Shown: positions 46,611 to 56,609, counted from the stretch's first letter. The stretch: 64,000 nucleotides of DNA from Leifsonia shinshuensis (GCF_031456835.1 NZ_JAVDVK010000001.1:2046001-2110000); one strand, 5' to 3'. Notes: generated by a model not told the origin, from the letters alone. A program made the numbers and translations.

Positions 46611-47330
46611 TCAGGCGGCGTCCACCGGCTGGATCAGCTGCGGTCCGTCGTCGCTCGTCTTGAACGGGGCCACCCGGTCGAAGCGCAGCGTCTCGGCCTC
46701 GGCGACGCCCGCGCGCACCGCTTCGTCGACCAGGGCCTGGTCGCCGACGATGGACGGGTCGATCCAGTGCTGCCACAGCTCCTCGGGCAGGATGACGGGA
46801 TTGCGGTCGTGGATGTCGGCGAGCGTCTGCACGGCATCCGACGTGAGGATCGTGGCGGTGAGCACCCAGCGGTCGGGGTCGTCCTCCGCCTTGCTCTTGT
46901 CGCGCCACCAGGAGTACAGCCCGGCGAAGCCCATCAGGCGTCCCTCCGGGTAGCGGATGAAGTACGGCGTCTTGCTGCCCTTCGGCCCCTGCCACTCGTA
47001 GTAGCCGCGCGCCAGGACGATCGCGCGGTGCGACTGCACGGGTTTGCGCCAGGTGGACTTCTCGGCGATGTCCTCCGCCCGCGCGTTGAAGGTGGGGAAC
47101 TTGGTCTTGAGGGTGTCGGACCAGGACGGGACGAGCGACCAGTGCGCGCGCTCGAAGCGCAGCTCCCGGGTCTTGGCCGAGTCGATCAGCACCGGGATGT
47201 CGTCGGTCGGCGCGATGTTGTAGTCCGCCTCCCAGTCGGCGCGCCACTCCTCGGGCCGCCGCCCGGTCCGTTCCACGAACTCCGTGATCTCGGCGTTGAC
47301 CTTGTCGTCCATCGCGAACCTGCCGCACAT
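46611..47330 (-). CDS. SRAP-domain protein (YedK/HMCES family)
   Basis: This 239-residue protein protects abasic sites in single-stranded DNA by a covalent crosslink. The catalytic Cys2 follows the initiator Met (MCGRFAM). The other conserved residues are N38 (YNIAPT), E112 (GYYEW) and H174 (IHDRNPVIL). All are intact, so it should be active. It is a single gene, convergent with the GT-C gene. Confidence 0.95.
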   Translation of the reverse strand: MCGRFAMDDKVNAEITEFVERTGRRPEEWRADWEADYNIAPTDDIPVLIDSAKTRELRFERAHWSLVPSWSDTLKTKFPTFNARAEDIAEKSTWRKPVQSHRAIVLARGYYEWQGPKGSKTPYFIRYPEGRLMGFAGLYSWWRDKSKAEDDPDRWVLTATILTSDAVQTLADIHDRNPVILPEELWQHWIDPSIVGDQALVDEAVRAGVAEAETLRFDRVAPFKTSDDGPQLIQPVDAA

Positions 47331-47379
47331 GCCGCCAGCTTAGGCGTCACGTCCGACATGCGGAGCCGTCTGGGTAGGT

Positions 47380-48417
47380 GTGACCATCCAGAACCCGTTC
47401 CGCCTCGCCCTCGTCGGTACGCTCGGCGTCGGGCTCGGCCTGCTGGTGCTCAACACCGTCGCCAGCCTGTCGACCGTGATCACGTGGATCGGGGCCGCCC
47501 TCTTCCTCGCCCTCGGCGTCGAACCGCTGATCGCGTTCCTCGAGCGCCGCCGGGTGCCGCGGTGGCTGGCCCTCGTCGCCACCCTCGCCGTCGCGATCGG
47601 CGGCCTCGTCGCTCTGGTCTACGCGATCGTCCCCGTCGCCGTCGACCAGGGCAGCCAGCTGGTCGGTCACGTCGCCTCGTGGTTCGAGAGCGGGGCGGCC
47701 AATGAGTGGTTCCAGGGGCTGAAGACGCAGTTCCCCGCCATCGTGAACCAGCAGAACATCGACGCGCTGGCGTCGTGGGCGCAGCAGAACGTTCCGAGTC
47801 TCACCACGGCGGTGCTGCAGACGAGCGCGGCGGTCCTGCACGGCGCCTTCGGCGTGGTCGTGGTGGCCATCCTGACCGTCTACTTCACCGCGTCCCTCCC
47901 GCGCATCACGCGCCGCGCGTACCAGCTGGTGCCTGCCTCTCGGCGCGCTCGCGTCGCAGACCTCGGCGATCAGATCACCGGCTCGGTGGGCCGGTTCGTC
48001 TCCGGTCAGCTGGCGCTGGCACTGATCAACGGCGTGCTGAGCGCGGTGTTCCTGAGCGTGATCGGAGCGAAGTATCCGATCCTGCTCGCGTCGATCGCGT
48101 TCGTGTTCTCGCTGATCCCGCTGGTGGGGACGGCCACCGGCTCGGTGATCATCACCGCGGTGTGCGCGCTATCCGGGCCGGCGACCGCCATCGCCGCGGC
48201 GATCTATTACCTCGTCTACATGCAGGTGGAGGCGTACGTGCTGAGCCCGCGGATCATGAGCCGCGCGGTGGCGGTGCCCGGAGCGCTCGTGGTGGTCGCG
48301 GCTCTGGCGGGCGGTGCGCTGCTCGGAGTGCTGGGCGCCCTGGTGGCGATTCCCTTCGCCGCGGCGGCCCTGCTCATCGTGAAACAGGTGGTCATTCCGT
48401 ACCAGCGCGGTCGGTAG
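47380..48417 (+). CDS. AI-2E family transporter (PerM/YdiK-like)
   Basis: This is a 345-residue membrane protein. It has paired N-terminal helices (about residues 8-45 and 60-85), a soluble helical loop (about 88-150), then a C-terminal bundle with GQLALALINGVLSAVFLSVI and YPILLASIAFVFSLIPLVGT, the family signature. Members export AI-2 or other solutes, or act as antiporters; the substrate is unknown. It starts at GTG 47380. Confidence 0.92.
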   Translation: MTIQNPFRLALVGTLGVGLGLLVLNTVASLSTVITWIGAALFLALGVEPLIAFLERRRVPRWLALVATLAVAIGGLVALVYAIVPVAVDQGSQLVGHVASWFESGAANEWFQGLKTQFPAIVNQQNIDALASWAQQNVPSLTTAVLQTSAAVLHGAFGVVVVAILTVYFTASLPRITRRAYQLVPASRRARVADLGDQITGSVGRFVSGQLALALINGVLSAVFLSVIGAKYPILLASIAFVFSLIPLVGTATGSVIITAVCALSGPATAIAAAIYYLVYMQVEAYVLSPRIMSRAVAVPGALVVVAALAGGALLGVLGALVAIPFAAAALLIVKQVVIPYQRGR

Positions 48418-48438
48418 ACCGAGCGCCGGCGATACGAG

Positions 48439-48471
48439 AGAGGCCCCCATCCTGACGGGATGGGGGCCTCT
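48439..48471. terminator. strong bidirectional hairpin terminator
   Basis: AGAGGCCCCCATCC (48439-48452) pairs perfectly with GGATGGGGGCCTCT (48458-48471), followed by TTC. It lies between the convergent transporter and lipoprotein genes. Confidence 0.85.
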
Positions 48472-48494
48472 TTCGTACTCCGGGTCTCGGCGCC

Positions 48495-48878
48495 TTACTT
48501 GCGGTCGAGCTGGTACTTGACCTTGCTGCCGGAGCCCGACAGCGTCACCGTGTACTTGCTGTTCTCGTACTTGTGGGTCGAGACCTTGGAGAAATCGTTC
48601 TTCTCGAGGATCTCCTCGGCGTCCGCGGCCGCGTCGGAGGACGTGGTCTCGACGTCGGCCGTGTAGTCGCCGCTCGCATCGTTGCCGGAGGTCGTGGCCT
48701 TGGTGACGACCGAGTCGGGCAGGTACGGCACCTCGCGCGGCATCTCGGAGAAGTTGTCGTTCGTCGGGTTGCTGGTCGAGTTCGTGTCCCCGAGGCTGGC
48801 CTCGACGCAGCCCGTCAGGCTGAGGGCGGCCATACCGGCGAGGAGGACGGCGGGGATGAGTGCTTTAGCGATGCGCAC
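48495..48878 (-). CDS. small lipoprotein, paralogue A of a tandem pair
   Basis: This is a 127-residue protein with a GTG start, signal peptide and lipobox LTGC (Cys24). After a Ser/Thr/Asn linker, a ~80-residue domain runs from MPREVPYLPDSVVT to VTLSGSGSKVKYQLDRK. It aligns along its length with the next gene upstream, including the very C-terminus. The family is unnamed to me. It is 19 nt downstream of paralogue B. Confidence 0.85.
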   Translation of the reverse strand: MRIAKALIPAVLLAGMAALSLTGCVEASLGDTNSTSNPTNDNFSEMPREVPYLPDSVVTKATTSGNDASGDYTADVETTSSDAAADAEEILEKNDFSKVSTHKYENSKYTVTLSGSGSKVKYQLDRK

Positions 48879-48897
48879 AGCGTTCCAATCTGACTGA

Positions 48898-49293
48898 CTA
48901 CTTGCGGTCGAGCTCGTACTTCACGCTGCTGCCGGAACCCGACAGCTTCACGACGTACTTGTCGTTCTCCCACTTGTTGGTGCCCGCTTCGGTGAAGCTC
49001 TTGTTCTTGAGGACCTGCTCGGCGTCCTTCACCGCGTCGGCGGACGTCGTCTGGGCATCTGCGGTCCAGTTGCCGGTCACGTTGCTGCCGCTCACCTTCA
49101 CGCTCGTGACGACGGACTCGGGCAGGTAGGGGACCTCCTTCGGCATTCCGTCGAAGTTGGTGTCGACCTCCGCGGTGTCCTCCGTCGCCGCGGACGTGCT
49201 GACGGTCTCGGTGGTCGTGCTGCACGCCGACAGGCTGACGGCGGCCATGCCGGCCACGAGGACGGCGGGGATGAGTGCTTTGCGAATGCGCAC
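48898..49293 (-). CDS. small lipoprotein, paralogue B of a tandem pair
   Basis: This is a 131-residue protein with a GTG start at 49293, signal peptide RKALIPAVLVAGMAAVSLSAC (Cys24), and a domain from MPKEVPYLPESVVT to VKLSGSGSSVKYELDRK. It is clearly paralogous to the downstream gene. Both genes share the leader sequence GATTGGAAC just before their starts, so the duplication included the translation-initiation region. Both are probably transcribed together. Confidence 0.85.
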   Translation of the reverse strand: MRIRKALIPAVLVAGMAAVSLSACSTTTETVSTSAATEDTAEVDTNFDGMPKEVPYLPESVVTSVKVSGSNVTGNWTADAQTTSADAVKDAEQVLKNKSFTEAGTNKWENDKYVVKLSGSGSSVKYELDRK

Positions 49294-49482
49294 GGTGTTC
49301 CAATCGTGAATGTGGTTGCGGCCCGCTGCTGGTGCCAGACGCGGGCCCTTCATTCCTCCAGACGCGATGGTTCCGGGATTCGTGACGGGGATGGGCGCAG
49401 TGCAGCGGCCGCGTCATGGAACGGGTTCGCTCCCGTCTTATGTGATGTGAGCTCCCGCCTGGGCGCACGAAGGAGCATTGGC

Positions 49483-50187
49483 ATGGACACCGCGGTCGAA
49501 CCGACTCGCGCGGAGCGACGGACGGAACCCGAACCGTCCGTCGCGCCCCTGACCCACGTCGCCGTCGCGGCGAACCTGCTGGTTCAGGCCTCGCTGATCG
49601 GCCTCGTGCTCGCGATGATGTTCCTGGCGACAGACGCGACGTACTTCGGCTTGTTCGCAGCGTGGTGCGCGGTCGGCACCGCCTATGTCCTCACGGTGGG
49701 CGTCGTCGTCGCGACAATGGCGCGTCGCGAGAGCTGGTCGAAGCGGACCCTCAGTCGCTTCCACCTGGGTCGGACGGTACGCACCATGACGACGCTCACC
49801 ACGGTCGGCGGATTCGTGATCGGCGCGTCGGGCGCCCTGACGGTGCGCACGCCGGTAGCCGACGAAGGACTCCACCTCCTCGTGGACAGCCTCGGCGTCT
49901 GGGCGATGCTGGTGTCGTGGGCCCTGCTGCACTGGGGGTTCGCGCAGTCGTACTTCCGGCGCTACCACTGCAGCGCGCATCCGACGCTCGAGTTCCCCTG
50001 CGAACGGCAGCCTCGGCTGAGCGACTTCGTGTACTTCTCCGTGACGGTCGGCACGTCCTTCGCCACGTCCGACACCAGGGTCCTGTCTCCGGCGATCCGG
50101 TGGACGGTGACGTGGCACTCGGTGCTGTCGTTCCTGTTCAACGGCGCGATCGTGGTGGTCGCCTTCAACACGCTCACGGGTAACTGA
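49483..50187 (+). CDS. DUF1345 membrane protein
   Basis: This 234-residue protein has five or six transmembrane helices. The segment WALLHWGFAQSYFRRYH and the following FVYFSVTVGTSFATSD are the hallmark of DUF1345, whose last part resembles an ion-channel pore loop. Function is unknown. I chose ATG 49483 with AAGGAG 9 nt upstream. Confidence 0.85.
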   Translation: MDTAVEPTRAERRTEPEPSVAPLTHVAVAANLLVQASLIGLVLAMMFLATDATYFGLFAAWCAVGTAYVLTVGVVVATMARRESWSKRTLSRFHLGRTVRTMTTLTTVGGFVIGASGALTVRTPVADEGLHLLVDSLGVWAMLVSWALLHWGFAQSYFRRYHCSAHPTLEFPCERQPRLSDFVYFSVTVGTSFATSDTRVLSPAIRWTVTWHSVLSFLFNGAIVVVAFNTLTGN

Positions 50188-50546
50188 GGATCACTCACCC
50201 CCCAAAAGCGGGTGACGCGAAGCTGAGAAAACGATGTATTCTCAGTTTTGTGGATTGGTGAGGAACAGTCACTTTACGGTACTGGAACTCCGATCGTTCA
50301 CACCACCCGAAAGCAGTACCTACCCGACCCGCAGGTGACCCACGTGTACCCGATTTCGCCGCGCCGAGCGCTTCCCGCACTCAACCCCATCCGAAGGGGG
50401 AGCACTCGGCGCGCGCGGAACCACGGGAGTCGCCCCTCGAGCGGAGCCGGCGGCGGTGAAGCCGTTCGAGACCACGGTTTCCCCCCAGCCGCCGTCGGCT
50501 CCCTGATGGGACACGATGCCGGCGCCGGCGCTGCGGAGGTGGCGGC
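50188..50546. other. intergenic region before the exopolysaccharide locus
   Basis: About 360 bp with an AT-rich hairpin near its left end and no supportable gene. The right half is GC-rich and open in several frames without family features. It should contain the promoter of the plus-strand exopolysaccharide arm and an untranslated leader. Confidence 0.5.
50223..50249 (+). terminator. hairpin with T tract after the DUF1345 gene
   Basis: CTGAGAA (50223-50229) and TTCTCAG (50239-50245) form a 7-bp stem with a 9-nt loop, followed by TTTTG. It lies 36 bp after the stop. The same dyad could be an operator for the following locus. Confidence 0.5.
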
Positions 50547-52064
50547 ATGACCGTCGTCCGCCCCCGGCTCCCCGGCATCGTCGCCCCCACCGCTCTGCGC
50601 GGGCGCAGCTCCGAACTCACCTGGGCGAAGCGCTACCGTTACCGGCTGCTCGCCACGGACACCGCGATCATCCTCGCCGCCACCATCGGCGCAGTGTACG
50701 TGCGCTTCGGCTTCGACGACGCGGTCGCTCCGACCGCGGGATTCCACCTCGACTACGCCTACCTGTCGCTGATCATCGCCGCGACGTGGCTCTTCACCCT
50801 GTCGGTGTACCGCACCCGCGATCCCCGCGTCATCGGGCTCGGCGTCTCCGAGTACCGCCGCGTCGTCTCGGCGACGGCGACGACCTTCGGCGTGCTGGCC
50901 ATCCTCTTCCTCGTGACGAAGATCGACATCGCCCGGGGCTACTTCATCGTCGCGCTGCCGGCCGGCATGGCCGGGGTGCTGTTCTCGCGCTGGCTGTGGC
51001 GCCACTGGCTCATCCACCAGCGCACCTTCGACCACTACCTCTCGCGTGCGCTCGTCGTGGGACGGTTCAACGACGTCGACTACGTCGTGCGCCAGATCCA
51101 CCAGAAGTCGGGAGCGGCCTACAACGTCGTGGGTGCCGCTCTCGACACGGGCAAGCGCAAGGGCGCGAAGAAGGACGCCGAGATGCGGCGCCGGATCGCG
51201 AGTCCCGAGCGGGAGGTACCGATCGTCTGCGACCTGTCGGGGGTCGCTGACGCTGCGGCGCGGCTGGGCGCGGACACGGTGATCGTGGCCGGCCGCGCCC
51301 TCAGTTCCGGCGACTTCGTGCGCAAGCTCGCCTGGAAGCTCGAGGGGACCGCCACCGAGCTGGTTCTCGCGGCGCCGCTGACCGACGTCGCGGGCCCGCG
51401 CATCCACTTCCGTCCGGTGGAGGGGCTGCCGCTCATCCACGTCGAGATCCCGCAGTTCGAGGGCGGCAAGCACGTGCTCAAGCGCGCGTTCGACTTCTTC
51501 GCGGCCGGGCTGGCCCTGCTCCTGCTCTCCCCGCTCTTCCTCGCGATCGCGATCGCCGTGAAGCTCGACGACAACGGGCCCGTGATCTTCGCGCAGGAGC
51601 GCGTCGGCCGCAACGGCGAGCGCTTCAAGATGTACAAGTTCCGCTCGATGGTCGTGGATGCCGAGGCTCGCCTGGCCGCGCTCCGCGAGAGCAGCGACGG
51701 CAACGGCCTGCTGTTCAAGATGAAGCACGACCCTCGCGTGACCCGCGTCGGCCGCACGCTCCGCAAATTCTCGCTCGACGAGCTGCCGCAGCTGGTCAAC
51801 GTCTTCCTCGGCGACATGAGCCTGGTCGGCCCGCGCCCGCCGCTGCCCTCCGAAGTCGAGGGCTATGAGAACCACGTGCACCGTCGCCTGTACATCAAGC
51901 CGGGACTCACCGGGATGTGGCAGGTGAACGGTCGCTCCGATCTCTCCTGGGAGGAGAGCGTCCGCCTGGACCTCTACTACGTGGAGAACTGGTCGCTGAC
52001 CGGCGACCTCGTCATCATGTGGCGCACCGTCAAGGTGCTGACACATCCCGTGGGGGCGTACTGA
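50547..52064 (+). CDS. exopolysaccharide biosynthesis polyprenyl glycosylphosphotransferase (initiating enzyme)
   Basis: This is a 505-residue membrane enzyme that attaches the first sugar phosphate to undecaprenyl phosphate. Four N-terminal transmembrane helices (to about residue 160), a CoA-binding-like Rossmann segment (LVVGRFNDVDYVVRQI, about 170-300), a fifth helix (about 315-335), and the catalytic bacterial sugar transferase domain follow in order. Key stretches are IFAQERVGRNGERFKMYKFR, LRKFSLDELPQLVNVF and MSLVGPRPPLPSEV. It heads the plus-strand arm and defines the locus as Wzx/Wzy-type polysaccharide synthesis. Confidence 0.95.
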   Translation: MTVVRPRLPGIVAPTALRGRSSELTWAKRYRYRLLATDTAIILAATIGAVYVRFGFDDAVAPTAGFHLDYAYLSLIIAATWLFTLSVYRTRDPRVIGLGVSEYRRVVSATATTFGVLAILFLVTKIDIARGYFIVALPAGMAGVLFSRWLWRHWLIHQRTFDHYLSRALVVGRFNDVDYVVRQIHQKSGAAYNVVGAALDTGKRKGAKKDAEMRRRIASPEREVPIVCDLSGVADAAARLGADTVIVAGRALSSGDFVRKLAWKLEGTATELVLAAPLTDVAGPRIHFRPVEGLPLIHVEIPQFEGGKHVLKRAFDFFAAGLALLLLSPLFLAIAIAVKLDDNGPVIFAQERVGRNGERFKMYKFRSMVVDAEARLAALRESSDGNGLLFKMKHDPRVTRVGRTLRKFSLDELPQLVNVFLGDMSLVGPRPPLPSEVEGYENHVHRRLYIKPGLTGMWQVNGRSDLSWEESVRLDLYYVENWSLTGDLVIMWRTVKVLTHPVGAY

Positions 52065-52123
52065 TGCGCCCCCGGATCCAACCGCCTCGCTCCCTCCCCC
52101 GACCGAAAGACAACGAGGTTGTC

Positions 52124-55100
52124 ATGAGTACAACGCCCCGACCCCGCTCTCGCACACTGGGTATCCTGACCGCCGTCCTGACGGCGATCGGCCTGGTGTT
52201 CGGCGGCATCGCCATCGCGCAGCCCGCCGCCGCGGACACGGCACCACCGGATCCGGCCAACCCGGCCTCGCCACCGACGGTGAGCGCCGACGTCCTGCCG
52301 ACCACCCAGATCGACGGGGTGGCATGGGCGCAGGTCGTGGTCGGCAACACCGTGTACGTGGCCGGCAAGTTCACCACGGCACGCCCCGCAGGCGCGGCGG
52401 CCGGGACGAACACGACGGCGCGCAGCAACCTGCTGGCGTACGACGTGACCACGGGCAACCTCATCAGCAGCTTCAACGTCCCGCTCAACGCGCAGGCGCT
52501 CGCCATCGCGGCATCGCCGGACGGCACCCGCGTGTATGTCGGCGGTGACTTCACCACGGCGGGCGGCGGCAACTACTACCGCATCGTCGCCATCAGCACG
52601 GCGACCGGACAGGTGATCAGCTCCTTCCGCCCGGTCATGGAGAGCCAGGTCCGTGCGCTGGCCGCGACGAACACCGCCCTCTACGCGGGCGGCACGTTCA
52701 CGACCACGAACGGCGCCTCCACGCCGTACGTCGCGAAGATCAACGCATCCGACGGCTCCACCAACACCACCTGGGCCGCCAGCGCCGACTACGTCGTCGA
52801 CGCGCTGGCCGTCAGCCCGGACGGCACCAAGGTGTACGCCGGTGGACGCTTCCAGCACGTCAACGGCGGCACCAACGCCTACGGCCTCGCCATGTTCGAC
52901 GGCACGACCGGAGCCTTCCAGGCGTTCGGTGCCAACTCCGTCGTCCGCGACGCGGGCACCCAGGCGGGCATCACCGCGCTGGTCGCCACGAACGACCGCG
53001 TGTACGGCTCCGGCTACGTGTTCGGCTCCGGCGGCAACCTCGAGGGCAGCTTCTCGGCCGACCCCGCCACCGGCAACCTCATCTGGATGGAGGACTGCCA
53101 CGGCGACACGTACTCCATCTGGCCGATGAACGACGCGCTGTACGTCGCCGGGCACCCGCACTACTGCGGGAACGTCGGCGGCTTCCCGCAGACGGACCCG
53201 TGGACCTACCACCACACCATGGCCTTCTCGAAGGCTCAGACCGGGACGCTCACCAACAACGGTGACGGCGCCTACGCCAACTTCACCGGTCAGCCCGCCC
53301 CGACCCTGCTCAACTGGTTCCCGCAGTACGTGACCGGTTCGTTCACGGGCCAGGGCCAGGCCGCCTGGTCGGTGGCCGGCAACGGCAACTACCTGGTCGC
53401 CGGCGGCGAGTTCCCGTACGTCAACGGCGTCGCCCAGCAGGGCCTCGTCCGCTATGCCATGAACAACGTGGTCAAGAGCAAGCTCGGCCCGAACGTCAAC
53501 ACCGCACTGGTCCCCAGCGCCGTCTCGTTCAAGGCCGGCCAGGCCCGCGTCTCGTGGACCGCGACCTACGATCAGGACAACGTCAACCTGAGCTACAAGG
53601 TCGTCCGCGACGGCCAGACCGCCACACCCGTCTACCAGACCACCCAGATCTCCAACTTCTGGACGCGTCCCTCGATGGGCTTCATCGACACCGGTCTGGC
53701 GCCGGGATCCACCCACTCCTACCGCGTCTACGTGACCGACCCCGACGGCAACCAGATCTCCCGCCTCGGCAACACAGTGACCATCGCGGCGTCGGACAGC
53801 GGCGGACCCTACGCGGACTCCGTGACACAGGCGGGCGCGAGCTCGTACTGGCCGCTGGATGAGGCGAGCGGCTCGGCCGGATTCGACCACGTCGGGTTCA
53901 ACGACCTGCAGCTGCAGGCCGGCGTCACCCGCAACGGGGTGGCCGGTCCGATCAGCGGCACCACCGCATCCACCTTCAACGGCACCTCGACCGGCTGGGC
54001 CGTGACGCCCTCGTCGATCCCCGGACCGAACACCTTCACGGTGTCCGCCTGGTTCAACACCACCTCCACCAGCGGCGGCAAGATCATCGGCTTCGGCAAC
54101 GCCAACGTCGGGACATCGAGCGGCTACGACCGTCACGTCTACATGGACAACAGCGGCCGGATCTGGTTCGGCGTGTACCCGGGCGGCGTGCAGACGCTGA
54201 ACAGCGCAGCGGGACTCAACGACGGACAGTGGCACCAGGTCACGGCGTCGCTCGGCTCCAACGGGATGCGGCTCTACATCGACGGCAAGCAGGTGGGCTC
54301 GCGCACCGACGTCACCAGTGGCCAGGACTACTCCGGCTACTGGCGGGTCGGCGGCGACAGCCTCGGCGGATGGCCGAACCAGCCGGGCAGCGCGTTCTTC
54401 GCGGGCAGCATCGGTCAGGTCTCGATCTACCCGACGGTCCTCGACCGCACCACGGTCGTGAACCAGTACGTCGCCTCCGGTCGTCCGTCCCCGCTGGCTC
54501 CGGCTCCCGCCGACGCCTACGGCGCCGCGGTCTACAACGCCAACCCGGACATCTTCTGGCGGCTGGATGAGACCAGCGGGTCGACCGCGAACAGCGCCGA
54601 CGCGTACAGCAACAACGGCACCTACTCGGGCACCGCGACGACGAAGAACCAGTCGGGCGTCCTCCCGGGCACCGCTGACAAGGCCGTGAAGTTCAACACG
54701 AACTTCAGCGGATCGAACGGAGGCGTCGTCTCCAGCAACCAGCAGTACGCCAACCCGACCACCTACAGCGAGGAGATCTGGTTCAAGACCTCGACGACCA
54801 AGGGCGGAAAGCTGATCGGCTTCGGCGACCAGCAGACCGGCCTCTCGGGGAGCTACGACCGGCACGTCTACATGCAGGACGACGGACGCATCGTGTTCGG
54901 GGTGTGGACCGGCCAGACCAACACGATCACGTCGCCGAACCCGCTGAACAACAACCAGTGGCACATGGCGGTCGCGACGCAGGGTCCGGACGGCATGAGC
55001 CTGTACGTCGACGGCCAGCTGGTCGGCACCAACCCGCAGACCCAGGCTCAGGCCTACAACGGGTACTGGCGGATCGGCGGCGACAACACCTGGGGCTCCA

Positions 55101-56599
55101 CCGGCCCGTACTTCAACGGGACGCTGGACGAGGCCGCTGTCTACTCCAGCGAGCTGAGTGCGCAGCAGGTCGCCAACCACTACGCGCTGGGCACCAGCGG
55201 CACGCTGCCGAACCAGACGCCGACCGCATCCTTCACGACCACGCAGAACAGCCTGACCGTGAACGCGGACGGCACCGGATCCGTCGACCCCGACGGCACC
55301 ATCGCCTCCTACGCCTGGGACTTCGGTGACGGCGCGACCGCGACGACACCGACCGCCAGCCACACCTACGCGGCCGGCGGAACCTACACGGTGGTCCTGA
55401 CGGTGACCGACAACCAGGGCTCGACCAACACGGCCTCCAAGCAGGTCACGGTGGCCGCCAACCAGGCTCCGGTCGGCTCCTTCACCGCCAGTGCGACGAA
55501 CCTGAACGCCTCGTTCGACGCATCCGCCTCGTCCGACCCGGACGGGACCGTGGCCTCGTACGCGTGGGACTTCGGTGACGGCACCACCGGCACCGGCGTG
55601 AACCCCACCCACACTTACGGAAGCGCGGGCACGTTCACGGTGACGCTGTCGGTGACCGACAACCAGGGACTGGCCGGGGCTCCCGTCCAGCAGCAGGTGA
55701 CGACCACCCTTCCGCCGAACCAGGCGCCGGTCGCGAGCTTCACCTCGTCGACCAACGGCCTGACGGTCTCGGTGGACGGGAGCGCCTCCAGCGATCCCGA
55801 CGGAACCATCGCCTCCTACGCCTGGGACTTCGGTGACGGAGCCACGGCGAACACGGCCACGGCCAGCCACCCGTACGCGGCCGGCGGGACCTACACGGTC
55901 ACGCTGACGGTGACGGACAACCGCGGTGGCACCAACGCCGCCACCAAGTCCGTGACGGTCACCGCACCTCCGCCCGCCGCCCTCGCGTCCGACACGTTCG
56001 AGCGCACCTCGGCCAGCGGCTGGGGAACGGCGGACCTCGGCGGGGCGTGGACCGGAGCGGGCTCCGCGACGGCCTACACGGTGGGAACGGGGGCCGGCCA
56101 GATCGTCGGCGCCGCAGGGTCCACCAAGACCGAGCTGCTGAACAGCGTGACGAGCACCAACACGAACACCACGGTGCAGTTCACGACGGACCGCACCTCG
56201 ACCGGCGGGGGGATCTACGTCTCCGCCCTCGGCCGGGTGGTCGGCACCGCCGAGTACTCCGCCCGCGTCTGGTTCCAGAGCAACGGCGTGGTGCAGATCC
56301 AGCTGCTCCAGGGCTCGACGGCACTGAAGGTGGCCAACGTCGCCGGTCTCACCTACACCCCCGGGACGCAGTACCAGGTGCGCCTGCAGGTGTTCGGCAC
56401 CTCGCCGACCACCATCCAGGCCCGGGTGTGGAAGGTGGGGACCACCGAACCGGCCACCTGGCAGGCCTCGGTGACCGACACGACGGCCGCACTGCAGACC
56501 GCCGGCACCGTCGGACTCCGCGCCTACCTCTCCGGTACCGCGACCGACGCACCCCTCACCACGAAGTTCGACAACTTCGCGGTGACCCCGGCCCAGTAA
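52124..56599 (+). CDS. very large secreted LamG- and PKD-domain protein
   Basis: This is a 1491-residue exported protein. A signal peptide ends near AAADTA (residue 38). Residues 55-460 form repeated blades with VYVGGDFTTAGG, LYAGGTFTT and KVYAGGRF, a beta-propeller-like region. A fibronectin-III-like module (about 470-560) follows. Then come two LamG/concanavalin-like domains (about 570-790 and 800-1025, each with GYDRHVYM or SYDRHVYM and a GYWRxGGD motif) and three PKD domains (each with SYAWDFGDG). The end is a third lectin-like domain. There is no anchor motif. I chose ATG 52124 with GAGG upstream; an in-frame ATG at 52064 overlaps the previous stop and is possible. It probably binds or organises the exopolysaccharide at the cell surface. 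Confidence 0.88.
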   Translation: MSTTPRPRSRTLGILTAVLTAIGLVFGGIAIAQPAAADTAPPDPANPASPPTVSADVLPTTQIDGVAWAQVVVGNTVYVAGKFTTARPAGAAAGTNTTARSNLLAYDVTTGNLISSFNVPLNAQALAIAASPDGTRVYVGGDFTTAGGGNYYRIVAISTATGQVISSFRPVMESQVRALAATNTALYAGGTFTTTNGASTPYVAKINASDGSTNTTWAASADYVVDALAVSPDGTKVYAGGRFQHVNGGTNAYGLAMFDGTTGAFQAFGANSVVRDAGTQAGITALVATNDRVYGSGYVFGSGGNLEGSFSADPATGNLIWMEDCHGDTYSIWPMNDALYVAGHPHYCGNVGGFPQTDPWTYHHTMAFSKAQTGTLTNNGDGAYANFTGQPAPTLLNWFPQYVTGSFTGQGQAAWSVAGNGNYLVAGGEFPYVNGVAQQGLVRYAMNNVVKSKLGPNVNTALVPSAVSFKAGQARVSWTATYDQDNVNLSYKVVRDGQTATPVYQTTQISNFWTRPSMGFIDTGLAPGSTHSYRVYVTDPDGNQISRLGNTVTIAASDSGGPYADSVTQAGASSYWPLDEASGSAGFDHVGFNDLQLQAGVTRNGVAGPISGTTASTFNGTSTGWAVTPSSIPGPNTFTVSAWFNTTSTSGGKIIGFGNANVGTSSGYDRHVYMDNSGRIWFGVYPGGVQTLNSAAGLNDGQWHQVTASLGSNGMRLYIDGKQVGSRTDVTSGQDYSGYWRVGGDSLGGWPNQPGSAFFAGSIGQVSIYPTVLDRTTVVNQYVASGRPSPLAPAPADAYGAAVYNANPDIFWRLDETSGSTANSADAYSNNGTYSGTATTKNQSGVLPGTADKAVKFNTNFSGSNGGVVSSNQQYANPTTYSEEIWFKTSTTKGGKLIGFGDQQTGLSGSYDRHVYMQDDGRIVFGVWTGQTNTITSPNPLNNNQWHMAVATQGPDGMSLYVDGQLVGTNPQTQAQAYNGYWRIGGDNTWGSTGPYFNGTLDEAAVYSSELSAQQVANHYALGTSGTLPNQTPTASFTTTQNSLTVNADGTGSVDPDGTIASYAWDFGDGATATTPTASHTYAAGGTYTVVLTVTDNQGSTNTASKQVTVAANQAPVGSFTASATNLNASFDASASSDPDGTVASYAWDFGDGTTGTGVNPTHTYGSAGTFTVTLSVTDNQGLAGAPVQQQVTTTLPPNQAPVASFTSSTNGLTVSVDGSASSDPDGTIASYAWDFGDGATANTATASHPYAAGGTYTVTLTVTDNRGGTNAATKSVTVTAPPPAALASDTFERTSASGWGTADLGGAWTGAGSATAYTVGTGAGQIVGAAGSTKTELLNSVTSTNTNTTVQFTTDRTSTGGGIYVSALGRVVGTAEYSARVWFQSNGVVQIQLLQGSTALKVANVAGLTYTPGTQYQVRLQVFGTSPTTIQARVWKVGTTEPATWQASVTDTTAALQTAGTVGLRAYLSGTATDAPLTTKFDNFAVTPAQ

Positions 56600-56609
56600 G
56601 ATCCGGAGG

